Counted from the first letter of the stretch, positions 1 through 9,086 are shown. The stretch: 64,000 nucleotides of DNA from Flavobacterium sp. 5 (GCF_002813295.1 NZ_PHUE01000001.1:4650001-4714000); one strand, 5' to 3'. The notes: generated by a model not told the origin, from the sequence alone. Numbers and translations: made by a program.

Positions 1-817
1 GAATTGGTGCTACTCCACTTCCGTTTACACTTGTATAAGGTGTTCCTGCCCCACCAACAGCCAGATTCAGAATAATATAAAAGCTATTATCATTAAAAGG
101 CCATCCGCCGTTTACAGTAGTTTTTGGAGTTGCTGTATGAAATAAATTCCCGTCCACAAACCATTTAATACTATCTGGTCCCCATTCTACAGCATAAACG
201 TGAAAATCTGCTGATAAATCTACTGGAGAAGCATAACTTCTGCCAGTATAATGATAACCTCCGCCATCATAATGAATGGTTCCATCTATAGATTTTGGAT
301 TTCTGTGTTTGGCTTCCATGATATCAATCTCACCAGTATACGGCCAATTTGATACGCCCGCTGGCAACATCCAAAATGCTGGCCATGCACCCATTCCTGA
401 CGGTAATTTCATACGGGCTTCTATTCTTCCGTATTTTATCGAATATTTGCCTTCAGTTGTTAGTTTTGCAGATGAATAAGGTTGGTCCGGAAATGCAGCA
501 TTCGGAGCATATTTAGCTTCAATATTCAAATAACTGTTTGCCCCATCTTTAACAATTGTTGCCTGATTTGGATCATAACGTTCTGCTTCTCCATTTCCAA
601 AACCACATAGTGAAGGGCAACCGTTACCGCTAATGCTTTGCCATTTTGTTCCATCTACTGAGGTTCCGTTAAATTCGTCTGACCAGACAAGTGTATTACA
701 TTGTGAATAAAGATGTAGAAAAGGCGACAGTAATAATAGTGTCATAATAATAAACCTCTTCAAGAAATTGGAATTGTTTTTCGGTGGTTGTCCGAAGAAA
801 ATGTTTTTTTGCTTCAT
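1..817 (-). CDS. GH16 beta-glucanase (laminarinase/lichenase type), 3' end cut by window edge
   Basis: Read directly on the minus strand: an open frame from an ATG at 817 running off the window, at least 272 codons. The first about 35 residues hold a hydrophobic export segment ending near LYSQ. Residues 163-168 read EIDIME, the glycoside hydrolase family 16 signature, in which the first Glu is nucleophile, the Asp assists and the second Glu is acid/base. Further family features are WPAFWM just before it and FHVYAVEWGPDSIKWFVDG after it. By family it should cleave beta-1,3 or mixed 1,3/1,4 glucans outside the cytoplasm. A second in-frame Met within the signal region could be the true start. 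The missing C-terminus may hold a binding module or a secretion tag. The neighbouring propeller regulator on the same strand is its likely controller. Confidence 0.9.
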   Translation of the reverse strand, partial: MKQKNIFFGQPPKNNSNFLKRFIIMTLLLLSPFLHLYSQCNTLVWSDEFNGTSVDGTKWQSISGNGCPSLCGFGNGEAERYDPNQATIVKDGANSYLNIEAKYAPNAAFPDQPYSSAKLTTEGKYSIKYGRIEARMKLPSGMGAWPAFWMLPAGVSNWPYTGEIDIMEAKHRNPKSIDGTIHYDGGGYHYTGRSYASPVDLSADFHVYAVEWGPDSIKWFVDGNLFHTATPKTTVNGGWPFNDNSFYIILNLAVGGAGTPYTSVNGSGVAPI

Positions 818-1034
818 TATTTTGTTTTTTTGTTAATTAATATTATTATCTAAATAAAAAATCAATTTGTAAAAAATTAATTGTCATTTTTAATAATAAT
901 GCACAATATTAACAAACAAACAAACCAAGACTCGTATTTAGCTATACGGTTTGACTACGGTACAGGGCTAAAAAGTAGTAAATAGTAATCAAATTAGGTA
1001 AATTTACGTAGGATTAAGCTTAAATAATTTAAAT

Positions 1035-3953
1035 TTAAAAATTAAGAATAAATTCTGTAATATTTGCTTCAGAAGACAGTTGTAGTTTTTTTCGGATGCG
1101 ATATCGGGTATCTTCAACACCTCTTACAGAAATTCCCAAAAGAGGCGCAATTTCTTTAGTATTGAAATTCATTCGTAGATAAGCACACAATCGCATATCT
1201 CTTGGAGTTAATTCTGGGAAACTGGTTTTTAAACGTTGCATGAAATTATCATGAATTTGATTGAAGATTTCTTCAAATTCATTCCAATGCTGATCTCCTT
1301 GTAGTTCATGGTCAATTATTCGATTTATTTTGGTTAACAAACTCAAATTTACAACGGAATCATTTTCTTTTTTAATATCAGAGATAAGCTCTTTTATAGA
1401 TAACAGAATTTCATTTAAATGAATAAGATTTACTGTATTCGATGCAACTTTAGCATTTTTAAGATTAATCGTTGCTTCTAGGTTTTCACGCATTATGACC
1501 ATGTTTTCCTTTTCTAATGCTAGTTTCTGCTCATTCAATTCAGCACGATTTTGCAATAATTCCTTTTCCTGATTTAAAATCAATTGCTTACGTTCGCGTT
1601 CTGCGAGATTTTTTTGATACTTAATAATAGTGTATATCAAAAAGCCAAAAAGCGATAAATACAAAATATAAGCCCAGTTAGTTCGGTACCAGGGTGGTAA
1701 AATTTCAAATCTAAAAACAGCTTCTTCACTTATAGTATCATATATATTTTTTGCTCTTACATGAAAAACATATTTATTTTCAGGTAGGTTTGTGTATTCT
1801 TTCTCTGTCTGAAGGCTCCAGTCTGACCACTTTGATTCAGAACCTTCCAGCCAATATTCATATTTCGTAGCATCTGCTTCATCATAACTTAAAGAAGCGA
1901 ACGAAAAATGCAATGCATTATTCGCATATGATAAAACTGGAGAAAGTTTTTTGGTTATTGAAATTGTTGGAAGAACATCATATCTGTTCGAAAATAGTAA
2001 ACTGTCTTTTGGAACAATACATTTGACCTCAGAAATAACCGATTTGTAATTGATTTTATACTTTTTTCCTTTTGTATTATTATAATGAATTAAGCCATCT
2101 TGTGTGCCAAAAAACACATCACCGCTTGTTGTTGTCTGAATATTTTCGAAACCCGGGACGTATAAGTACATTAATTTTCTAAATGGTAATTCTTCTACAG
2201 TTAAATTTCCATTCTTTTGTTGACTCATTTTTCCAGTATTTTCTCCGGATATATACCAAACATTACCTTGATTATCTTCTTTAAGCAAACGAATGTGATT
2301 GTTTATTCCCAAGTACTTTTTATAAAGAGTATTCGGAATCATTGTATGTGAAGTTTTATCTTGATTGTAAACTCCTTTAGTTGTCCCAAAAAGTATTTGA
2401 TTGTTTATTTTGAAAGTATTTAAAAATAAGCTTGAAGGAAAACCATTTTCTTTATTATAAAATTGAATGTCTGAAACGCCATCAAATGTTTTATTGAGTT
2501 TTATTTTAAAAATACCTTTGTAACCATGTGCAATCCATATATTATCATTATCGGTTACGATTATCCTACTGCACTCTTCAAAACCTTTTATTTTATTTTG
2601 ATATACCCAAGAACCATTTATTTTTTTTAATAAATACAATCCGGTATAGCCTCCAACAAGTAATAATTCGGGATTATTCGGGATAATAACACCTTGCCAT
2701 ACACCATCTGGTTTGGCAATTAATTTAGCCGAAGTACCATTTATCTCGAATATTCCGTTTTTTCCAAAAGCCAAAAGCGAATTACCAAAAATACCAGTAT
2801 TCCATACATTTTCAGACATTCCAAAAACATGCTGAAAATGTGTGTTTTCTTTTTTTTGGGTTTTATACGCTTCCCAATTGAGCCAAAATAAGCCATTATC
2901 AGTTGCTATGTAAAGTTTGTTCTGATAAATCTGACTACAATATATTTTGGTTTCTGAATTTGATGTATCTAATATCCTTGACAAAGGCGAAGAAATTTGA
3001 ATAAGTGAAATGCCTTCCTTGAGTGTCACCCATAAATTACCTTCTTTATCAACTTTAAGATTGGTCACATATTCGTTCTGCAAACCCATTTGTTTACTAA
3101 TATGCTGAATCAATTTCCCTTCACTATCTAAAATTACCAGTCCAGCCTGACGAGTCCCAATGCCTAAATACCCATCAGAAAATAAAATCCCTGCAGTGAT
3201 TTGATTTTGTTTCAATAAATAATCTACTTCTGTTACAAAAGGTTTTAGTTGATTATTGTAATAAATAAATAATCCGTTTTTTTGTGTAAGAAGGACTAAA
3301 CCTTTTTTAGTTTCAAAAATCTTTTGAATCTTCATTCCGGTAAATTGCCCACTATTTGGAATTGCTACTAAACTATCATCTTTGAGTTTTAATAAGCCTT
3401 TAGTATTATCTGAAACATAAATATCCTTATTGACTTCAAAAAATTCATCAAAATTAGCATCAGACTTTATTATTTTTATTTTGTTATTTTTATAAATGAA
3501 TATAGCTTCATTAGAAAAAAAAAGTACTTCATTATTGCGAATAACTGTATGTAGTACATCTCCAAAATTTCTTTCAGAAATTGGAAGCAAGTTCACTAAT
3601 GAAGTAAATTTATATTGCCCATTTGATAACTGAACTACATAACCAAAATCTCCCTGAGCACCAACATACATTTTGTCTTTTTTATCGATGGCAAGAGAAC
3701 GAACCATGCTTTTATTGTTTGGTTGTGTTACAATGCTCCATCGTACACCATCAAACTGCATGATTCCAAAATGATTTGCAAAAAACATCATGCCTTTGGA
3801 GTCCTGTAAAACGTCCCAATTCTCTGACGCAGCTTTATAACTTTTAGGACTATAATTGGTTATGAATGGAATCCCAATTTTTTTAGTTTGAGCTTTTATA
3901 GCATTGGGCAAAAAGAATATTGATAAAACTAAAAGTTTAAAATATTTCGTCAT
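1035..3953 (-). CDS. Triple-tyrosine (Y_Y_Y) beta-propeller membrane regulator with LuxR-type HTH
   Basis: 972 residues. An N-terminal signal peptide (cleavage near IKAQ) is followed by a long region of propeller-type repeats (for example GNLWVTLKEGISLI, DNIWIAHGYKGIF). A Y_Y_Y domain lies at about 670-755 (YEYWLEGSESKWSDW), one membrane helix at about 757-779, a coiled-coil linker, and a C-terminal LuxR/GerE-like helix-turn-helix at about 912-965 (LTPRDMRLCAYL, GISVRGVEDTRYRIRKKL). There is no histidine kinase domain, so the periplasmic sensor appears coupled directly to a cytoplasmic DNA-binding domain. Such proteins control polysaccharide utilisation loci in Bacteroidota, and the neighbouring GH16 gene fits that role. 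The ligand is not deducible from sequence. Confidence 0.87.
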   Translation of the reverse strand: MTKYFKLLVLSIFFLPNAIKAQTKKIGIPFITNYSPKSYKAASENWDVLQDSKGMMFFANHFGIMQFDGVRWSIVTQPNNKSMVRSLAIDKKDKMYVGAQGDFGYVVQLSNGQYKFTSLVNLLPISERNFGDVLHTVIRNNEVLFFSNEAIFIYKNNKIKIIKSDANFDEFFEVNKDIYVSDNTKGLLKLKDDSLVAIPNSGQFTGMKIQKIFETKKGLVLLTQKNGLFIYYNNQLKPFVTEVDYLLKQNQITAGILFSDGYLGIGTRQAGLVILDSEGKLIQHISKQMGLQNEYVTNLKVDKEGNLWVTLKEGISLIQISSPLSRILDTSNSETKIYCSQIYQNKLYIATDNGLFWLNWEAYKTQKKENTHFQHVFGMSENVWNTGIFGNSLLAFGKNGIFEINGTSAKLIAKPDGVWQGVIIPNNPELLLVGGYTGLYLLKKINGSWVYQNKIKGFEECSRIIVTDNDNIWIAHGYKGIFKIKLNKTFDGVSDIQFYNKENGFPSSLFLNTFKINNQILFGTTKGVYNQDKTSHTMIPNTLYKKYLGINNHIRLLKEDNQGNVWYISGENTGKMSQQKNGNLTVEELPFRKLMYLYVPGFENIQTTTSGDVFFGTQDGLIHYNNTKGKKYKINYKSVISEVKCIVPKDSLLFSNRYDVLPTISITKKLSPVLSYANNALHFSFASLSYDEADATKYEYWLEGSESKWSDWSLQTEKEYTNLPENKYVFHVRAKNIYDTISEEAVFRFEILPPWYRTNWAYILYLSLFGFLIYTIIKYQKNLAERERKQLILNQEKELLQNRAELNEQKLALEKENMVIMRENLEATINLKNAKVASNTVNLIHLNEILLSIKELISDIKKENDSVVNLSLLTKINRIIDHELQGDQHWNEFEEIFNQIHDNFMQRLKTSFPELTPRDMRLCAYLRMNFNTKEIAPLLGISVRGVEDTRYRIRKKLQLSSEANITEFILNF

Positions 3954-4340
3954 TTTTTTCTGTCTGTAGGTTACTTTTATGATTTATAAAAAACCATAAT
4001 CTAAAAAAACATCCCATTTGGGTAAAGGATATTTTTAAAGTAAAACATATTATTTTATTGATTTTTCAAAATATTAAAATCATATTTTGTCATGTTAAAA
4101 AAATAAATGTTTATAATCAAATATATAAAATTTTATTTTATATCAGTATAAACTGTTAATTTTTAAGAATATAATATAAGATTCGGATTTTATACCGAGA
4201 GGAGAAAAACATAAAAGACATATTTCATTTCTAAATAAATCTTTTTTATGTTTTTTGTGAATTTTACCAATAGCCTTTGTTTTATAAATCTAAAAGAATC
4301 CGGGTGATTTTAAAAACCAAAATTTGCTTTGAAATATAAT

Positions 4341-4378
4341 GAGCTTTTAAACAAATAAAATTGAGCTTTTCAACAAAT
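4341..4378 (+). promoter_or_regulatory. Direct repeat GAGCTTTTnAACAAAT x2, probable AraC-type operator
   Basis: GAGCTTTTAAACAAAT (4341-4356) and GAGCTTTTCAACAAAT (4363-4378) match at 15 of 16 positions with a 22-bp period, two helical turns. They end 22 bp before the -7-like TAAATTTG at 4400-4407, which has no TTG box upstream. Placement over the -35 region suggests activator binding. The AraC-type regulator encoded at 5384 is the natural candidate. Confidence 0.6.
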
Positions 4379-4399
4379 CATCAATATCTGTTCCTGATG

Positions 4400-4407
4400 T
4401 AAATTTG
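4400..4407 (+). promoter_or_regulatory. -7 box TAAATTTG of the SDR gene
   Basis: Exact match to the Bacteroidota TAnnTTTG element, 25 bp upstream of the ATG at 4432. No TTG is present at the expected -33 position, consistent with an activator-dependent promoter. Confidence 0.55.
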
Positions 4408-4431
4408 CAATGAACATTAAATACAAATAAA

Positions 4432-5316
4432 ATGAAAAAAGTATGGTTTATTACAGGAAGTGCCCGTGGATTAGGTCGTGATTTAGCGGAAGCAGTATTA
4501 GAAAACGGTGATAATGTAGTCGCAACCGCACGAGATATTAATCAATTGAATGATTTGAAAGATCGTTTTAAAGATAAGATTTTTCCAATTACACTTGAAG
4601 TTACTAATTATGAACAAGTCAATCTCGCAGTTCATGAGGCAGTACAACATTTTGGAAGAATAGACGTATTGGTAAACAATGCTGGATTTGGAATCATTGG
4701 TGCGGCTGAAGGGTATACTAATGAGCAGGTTCGGAGTCAGCTGGAAACTAATTTATATGCACCAATTGAAATTACACGTGCAGTATTGCCTTATATGCGT
4801 AAACAGGGGTCAGGAAGGATTTTGCAAATCAGTTCTATTGGTGGACGCGTTGGTAATCCAGGCCTAACGATGTATCAGGCGGCAAAATTTGGCTTAAGCG
4901 GATTTTCCGAAGCTTTGGCAAAAGAAGTTGCCCCATTAGGAATATTCGTAACCAGTGTTGAACCAGGCGGTTTCCGTACGGATTGGGGTGGCGCTTCAAT
5001 GTCATATGCAGCAGAAATAGAAGGCTATGGAATGGTAAAACAGCGTACTGATTTTTTCAAAGGAGGAAAATTTATTGCGGTTGGAAATCCTGAAAAAGCA
5101 GCGAAAGTGATGGTAGATTTAGCTTCTAATCCAAATCCACCAGTGCATTTAGTATTAGGTAGTGAAGCAATTGGTATTTTAAAAAATGCTGATCAGAACC
5201 GAACAGAAGAAATGGAAAAATGGATAGATGTCAGCTTATCTACAGATCATGATGATGTTGGAAGTTTTTTTGATACAGCACAAGGAAAATGGTATACCAA
5301 TAATGGCAAAAAATAA
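4432..5316 (+). CDS. Short-chain dehydrogenase/reductase (SDR)
   Basis: 294 residues, classical SDR fold. The cofactor motif TGSARGLG is at residues 9-16, NNAG is in LVNNAGFG, the catalytic Ser is in QISSIGG, and the YxxxK active site is YQAAK. The residue after the second strand (TARD) suggests NADP(H), as an inference. Substrate unknown; it would act in the cytoplasm. It is monocistronic: a strong hairpin terminator follows at 5339-5370, and direct repeats typical of an AraC-type site precede the promoter. The following AraC gene probably controls it. It resembles the SDR at 7568, but that one is under a TetR protein. Confidence 0.9.
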   Translation: MKKVWFITGSARGLGRDLAEAVLENGDNVVATARDINQLNDLKDRFKDKIFPITLEVTNYEQVNLAVHEAVQHFGRIDVLVNNAGFGIIGAAEGYTNEQVRSQLETNLYAPIEITRAVLPYMRKQGSGRILQISSIGGRVGNPGLTMYQAAKFGLSGFSEALAKEVAPLGIFVTSVEPGGFRTDWGGASMSYAAEIEGYGMVKQRTDFFKGGKFIAVGNPEKAAKVMVDLASNPNPPVHLVLGSEAIGILKNADQNRTEEMEKWIDVSLSTDHDDVGSFFDTAQGKWYTNNGKK

Positions 5317-5338
5317 TAATTTAAATGCATTTTGCAAT

Positions 5339-5370
5339 GGGCAGTAATCAGTATTGCTGCCCGTTTTTTT
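5339..5370 (+). terminator. Intrinsic terminator after the SDR gene
   Basis: GGGCAGTAAT (5339-5348), loop CAGT, ATTGCTGCCC (5353-5362), with one G-T pair and then a run of T after a single G. It separates the SDR transcript from the AraC gene downstream. Confidence 0.85.
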
Positions 5371-5383
5371 ATAAATTTGTAAT

Positions 5384-6199
5384 ATGAACGATTCAAAAAT
5401 AAATCAAAAAACATCTCCCATAGCTTATTCCTGTTACTATGTCCAGAATAGGCAAGGCGAGCAATTTGCTGCAGAACATGTTTTAAGTTTTCAGATTTCG
5501 GGCACACTTACTTTAAACAATGGCATTCAGGAACATATTTTCAAACCTGGAGATTTTCGATTTGTTAAGAAGAATCAGCTTATAAAATTCATTAAACAAC
5601 CTGATCCCAATACCGCATTTCAGTCCATTTCAATTTATTTGAATCAGGAGGCGTTGCTCGATTTCTCTATAAAACACAATTATAAAACTAGTTTAATTAA
5701 AAATCCAAAAACAGAAACTGTTTTTCGATTAAAGGAAATTCCTCTTCTTAAAAGTTTAATGGATTCTTTAATTCCTTATATCAACGAAGATCAATTAATT
5801 ACCGAAGAGCTTCAGGCTTTAAAAGTAAATGAAGCTATTGCCATTTTATTGCAATGCAAACCGGAACTTAAAGACATTTTATTTGACTTTAATGGACCTG
5901 GTAAAATTGATTTGGAAGCTTTTATGGAAAAGAATTTTCATTTTAATGTGCAATTAGATCGTTTTGCTTATTTAACTGGTCGGAGTCTGGCAACTTTTAA
6001 ACGTGATTTTCAGCGTATTTTTGAAATTTCACCAAGTCGATGGTTATTACAAAAGAGATTGCAACAAGCATATTATCTTATAAAAGAAAAAGGAAAAAGT
6101 CCATCCGAAGTTTATCTAGAAACTGGTTTTGAAGATCTTTCGCATTTTTCCTTTGCTTTCAAAAATAAATTTGGAATATCTCCTTCAAAATTGAATTAA
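5384..6199 (+). CDS. AraC-family transcriptional regulator
   Basis: 271 residues. The N-terminal half is a cupin-like sensor domain (SGTLTLNNGIQEHIFKPGDF). The last about 90 residues form the double AraC helix-turn-helix (FAYLTGRSLATFKRDFQRIF, then PSEVYLETGFEDLSHFSFAFKNKFGISPSKLN). It lies right after a terminated SDR gene whose promoter holds a 22-bp-period direct repeat, so I infer it regulates that SDR. An exact TAAATTTG box at 5372-5379 sits only 4 bp before the ATG; if used, the transcript would start at or near the start codon. No other plausible Met lies near the N-terminus. The inducer is unknown. Confidence 0.88.
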   Translation: MNDSKINQKTSPIAYSCYYVQNRQGEQFAAEHVLSFQISGTLTLNNGIQEHIFKPGDFRFVKKNQLIKFIKQPDPNTAFQSISIYLNQEALLDFSIKHNYKTSLIKNPKTETVFRLKEIPLLKSLMDSLIPYINEDQLITEELQALKVNEAIAILLQCKPELKDILFDFNGPGKIDLEAFMEKNFHFNVQLDRFAYLTGRSLATFKRDFQRIFEISPSRWLLQKRLQQAYYLIKEKGKSPSEVYLETGFEDLSHFSFAFKNKFGISPSKLN

Positions 6200-6234
6200 A
6201 TTATAGTCAACTTTTTAAGAAAAGTTATTTATCT

Positions 6235-6270
6235 AAAAAGCCTCAAAATCAATAGTTTTTGAGGCTTTTT
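6235..6270. terminator. Bidirectional intrinsic terminator
   Basis: AAAAAGCCTCAAAA (6235-6248) and TTTTGAGGCTTTTT (6257-6270) are perfect complements with an 8-base loop, and have T tracts on both strands. It serves the convergent AraC gene and the MFS gene. Confidence 0.9.
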
Positions 6271-6309
6271 AAAAGAAAAAATATTTATTATTCAATATCT
6301 AGTTTATTA

Positions 6310-7548
6310 TCATGCTTTTACTAATGTATTTAACTCGACTTTGACACTACTATCTTGTGTGCTTTTTAATCTGTATTTATTGAAAATCACAAAAAGGATA
6401 ACCACATTTACAAGTAACGAAAGATCTGCAATGCCTAATAATAATTGACTTTTTACATGAAATAAATTAGCAAATCCGTAGCTAAAAACAGAACTAATCA
6501 TATACATAACTCCTCCGGTAAGTCCGCTTGCAACTCCTGCATTTTTAGAAAAACGGCTTAGACAATATCCATACAAAATATTAAAAATAAAGCCTCCAGC
6601 GATATGAATTCCGATTATAAAACCCATCAGAGTATAAAGGTTACTAGCCCATGAAGCAGTTAAAATCATCAGTAAAACCAACAGAATTTGTATTCCAAAT
6701 GCAATGCTTACTTTTTGAGCCAATGGTTTTTTAATCAATGATTTTGCTATTATTCCACCTGTCATTAGTGAAAAACCAGACAATAAAGAACTATATCCTG
6801 TAGTGATAGCCGAATATCCTAAAACACGTTCTATGATAAAAGGACCTGATAAACTATAAACCAGAACGACACCAAAACAAATTCCGATAATAAGCAGTCC
6901 CAATATAAAATCAGTTGTTTTTAGCATATCTGAATAGGTTTTTGCTATTAATTTCAATTTGAATGGATGATAATGTTTTAATGATTCTCCGCTGTAAATA
7001 AGTTCTAAAACCAAAAATACTAATGATAAACCGCCAAGAAAATAAAAGTTAGATCTCCATCCAAAACTATTTTGCAAATAACCTCCTAAAAACGGAGCCA
7101 TAATAGGTGCCGATGCCCAAATAATCGAAAATAAACTGATGTAATTTTTTAGCTTTTCTCCCGAAAAAAGATCAACAAAATAAGCTCTTTTTCCCACTAC
7201 AATGAGGGCAATTGTAATTCCCTGAATAATTCGCATCGCGTAAATCACATAAATATCAGATACCAAGGCAATAACAAAACTGGTTATAGAAAATAAAGCA
7301 AGTGATGCAAGACCAATTTTATAACGCCCAAAACTGTCTAGTATACTTCCGATAAAAAACTGGCTTATACCCACACTAAACATAAATACAACTAACGAAA
7401 GCTGTACAGCCGATGCTGAGACATGCAAATCATTTGCCATTGCCGGAAGCGATGGTAAATAAATATCTGTTGCAAATCCCGATAACGGAATAAATGCCAG
7501 AGCTAGTATAGTACTGAAGCCCTGATGATTTTCTTTTAAAGTTTTCAT
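6310..7548 (-). CDS. MFS drug-resistance transporter, Bcr/CflA type
   Basis: 412 residues with about 12 hydrophobic helices. The start FIPLSGFATDIYLPSLPAMANDL and the first loop GSILDSFGRYKIGL match the Bcr/CflA subfamily of proton-coupled efflux pumps of the inner membrane. It lies 19 bp downstream of an SDR gene on the same strand, in the unit governed by the TetR-type operator at 8427-8440. I infer that pump and reductase are co-induced by the same toxic compound. The substrate cannot be read from sequence. Confidence 0.87.
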   Translation of the reverse strand: MKTLKENHQGFSTILALAFIPLSGFATDIYLPSLPAMANDLHVSASAVQLSLVVFMFSVGISQFFIGSILDSFGRYKIGLASLALFSITSFVIALVSDIYVIYAMRIIQGITIALIVVGKRAYFVDLFSGEKLKNYISLFSIIWASAPIMAPFLGGYLQNSFGWRSNFYFLGGLSLVFLVLELIYSGESLKHYHPFKLKLIAKTYSDMLKTTDFILGLLIIGICFGVVLVYSLSGPFIIERVLGYSAITTGYSSLLSGFSLMTGGIIAKSLIKKPLAQKVSIAFGIQILLVLLMILTASWASNLYTLMGFIIGIHIAGGFIFNILYGYCLSRFSKNAGVASGLTGGVMYMISSVFSYGFANLFHVKSQLLLGIADLSLLVNVVILFVIFNKYRLKSTQDSSVKVELNTLVKA

Positions 7549-7567
7549 TTTTATTTACTTTTAAAAA

Positions 7568-8389
7568 TTATTCTCCATGTGCTTCGTCAGAAACAGATTT
7601 CCAATCTGAAAAGCTTTCCAAACGTTCTTCGTACACTTTTTTAACTGTTGGATATGCGAATGAACCTAATAGCAATCGCAAAGGCGGATTAGGATTGTCT
7701 ACCAATTTAAGGATAACTGAAGCTGTAGCTTCAGGTTTTCCAAAGATACCCGGAGTCGAAACTGCTTCGCTAAAACCTGCTTTTACAGGATTATAAGCTT
7801 CAATACTTTGAGTTTGAAAAGCTGATTCTCCTGACCAATCTGTTGTATAGCCGTTAGGTTCAACTAATGAAACGTTAATTCCAAAGCCTTTAACTTCCGA
7901 AGCCAATGTTTCACTCAAACCTTCCACGGCAAATTTAGAAGCGTTGTAAAGTCCTAAAACCGGAAGAGTTACTAAACCTAAAAAGCTTGATACCTGGATA
8001 ATGTGACCGCTTTTTTGTTCTCTCATAATTGGCAATACTGCTTGTGATAACCAAAGAACGCCAAAGAAATTAGTTTCCATTTGATTTCTAGCTTCTTCTT
8101 CAGATGTTTCTTCAACCGCGCCAAATAAACCATATCCAGCATTATTGATTAATACATCGATTCTTCCGAAATGTTCTTTTGCTTTGCTTACTGCTTCAAA
8201 AGAAGCGTTTCGATCATTTACATCTAATTGAATTGGCAAGACCAAATCTCCGTAGCTTTTTTTAAGATCTTGCAACGCTTCGGCATTTCTGCCAGTTGCT
8301 ACTACTCTATCTCCACGTTTTAAAAATGCTTCTGCCCAGATTCTTCCAAATCCTTTTGTGGCTCCTGTTATAAAAATTACTTTTGACAT
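7568..8389 (-). CDS. Short-chain dehydrogenase/reductase (SDR), first gene of TetR-controlled unit
   Basis: 273 residues. TGATKGFG (residues 8-15), INNAGYG, the Ser in QVSSFLG, and active site YNASK. TGRN after strand 2 suggests NADP(H). Cytoplasmic; substrate unknown. It is the first gene of a two-gene operon with the MFS pump (19-bp gap). A palindrome AGACCG-AA-CGGTCT lies 38 bp upstream of its start, matching one at the promoter of the TetR gene just upstream. This points to repression by that TetR protein and induction by a ligand that may also be the SDR substrate. Confidence 0.9.
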   Translation of the reverse strand: MSKVIFITGATKGFGRIWAEAFLKRGDRVVATGRNAEALQDLKKSYGDLVLPIQLDVNDRNASFEAVSKAKEHFGRIDVLINNAGYGLFGAVEETSEEEARNQMETNFFGVLWLSQAVLPIMREQKSGHIIQVSSFLGLVTLPVLGLYNASKFAVEGLSETLASEVKGFGINVSLVEPNGYTTDWSGESAFQTQSIEAYNPVKAGFSEAVSTPGIFGKPEATASVILKLVDNPNPPLRLLLGSFAYPTVKKVYEERLESFSDWKSVSDEAHGE

Positions 8390-8426
8390 TGTTATTATAT
8401 TTAATTATTAAACTTTATATTAAAAT

Positions 8427-8440
8427 AGACCGAACGGTCT
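8427..8440 (-). promoter_or_regulatory. TetR operator at the SDR-MFS promoter
   Basis: AGACCGAACGGTCT: 6-bp arms around a 2-bp centre. On the minus strand it is immediately followed by TATTTTAA, a weak -7-like box. It is the exact reverse complement of the site at 9073-9086, and both are flanked by TTTA on the same side relative to transcription. Confidence 0.8.
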
Positions 8441-8462
8441 TAAATTATTCAAAAAAAATAGT

Positions 8463-9044
8463 TTAGAGTACATATCTTTTAAATTCATCTTTTATTCCTT
8501 CTAGAATAATCTTCATTTGGGTATCACTTCCGATAACTTTCGTTAGTAAAATAGCGCCTTCGATCATTGCAAATGCTTTAATACTAAATTGCTCTGCATC
8601 AAACTCTGGAGATAATTGGTTGTTCTTAATTCCATCTTCAACAATGGTATAAAACCTTTTTTGAGCAGAAAAAATAGCCTTTTTTACATGTTCTCTTATT
8701 ATTGGATTGGTGTCATCAGCTTCAAGTCCAAAATTCATTATAGGACAGCCTTCATCCATATTCTCTAAATTACTATATACTTTCAGTAAATTAAAAAGCC
8801 TTTCTTCAGCCGATTTACCTTTTAATAATGCGGAATCTAATTGCTTTGCCAATTGTGCTCTTAAGTATAAAAAAGACTCTGTACAAATTTCTTCTTTGTT
8901 CTCGAAGTTTCCATAAATACCGCCTTTCGCTAGTTTGGTAGCTTCCATAATATCGGTAAGAGAAGTTCCAGCCATACCTTTTTTATTGATAATCGGTGCC
9001 GATGTTTCTATAATAAACTGTCTTGTACGTTCTGCTTTACTCAT
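8463..9044 (-). CDS. TetR/AcrR-family repressor
   Basis: 193 residues from the chosen Met at 9044. An upstream in-frame Met at 9068 would add eight residues, but the paralogue at 34528 begins in the same way (KAERTKQFILE), and the later start leaves room for the promoter. N-terminal HTH at about 8-52 (GTSLTDIMEATKLAKGGIYGNFENKEEI); the C-terminal part is a ligand/dimer domain with ACPxMNFGLE-type residues (GCPIMNFGLE). It probably represses itself and the divergent-order SDR-MFS unit through the AGACCG palindromes. About half of its residues appear to match the TetR at 34528, whose operator is different. Confidence 0.88.
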   Translation of the reverse strand: MSKAERTRQFIIETSAPIINKKGMAGTSLTDIMEATKLAKGGIYGNFENKEEICTESFLYLRAQLAKQLDSALLKGKSAEERLFNLLKVYSNLENMDEGCPIMNFGLEADDTNPIIREHVKKAIFSAQKRFYTIVEDGIKNNQLSPEFDAEQFSIKAFAMIEGAILLTKVIGSDTQMKIILEGIKDEFKRYVL

Positions 9045-9072
9045 GATAATTTCATTTTGACAGGACAAATTT

Positions 9073-9086
9073 AGACCGTTCGGTCT
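9073..9086 (-). promoter_or_regulatory. TetR operator overlapping the TetR promoter
   Basis: AGACCGTTCGGTCT. On the minus strand it overlaps an exact -7 box TAAATTTG (9075-9068), so binding would block RNA polymerase. Autorepression is inferred. Confidence 0.8.

Larger units (their letters stand above)
3954..4431. other. 478-bp AT-rich spacer with regulatory repeats
   Basis: No gene is seen. An imperfect hairpin (arms AAAAACATAAAAGA at 4205-4218 and its near complement at 4240-4256) lies mid-way and may end or attenuate transcription. The right end carries the direct repeats and -7 box described separately. The rest is AT-rich with no recognisable signal. Confidence 0.5.

Noticed and set aside
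276..479. Plus-strand frame within the GH16 region
   Set aside because: The opposite strand encodes a clear GH16 catalytic domain, so this is a shadow.
8707..8916. Plus-strand frame opposite the first TetR gene
   Set aside because: Shadow of the TetR coding sequence, with no family resemblance.
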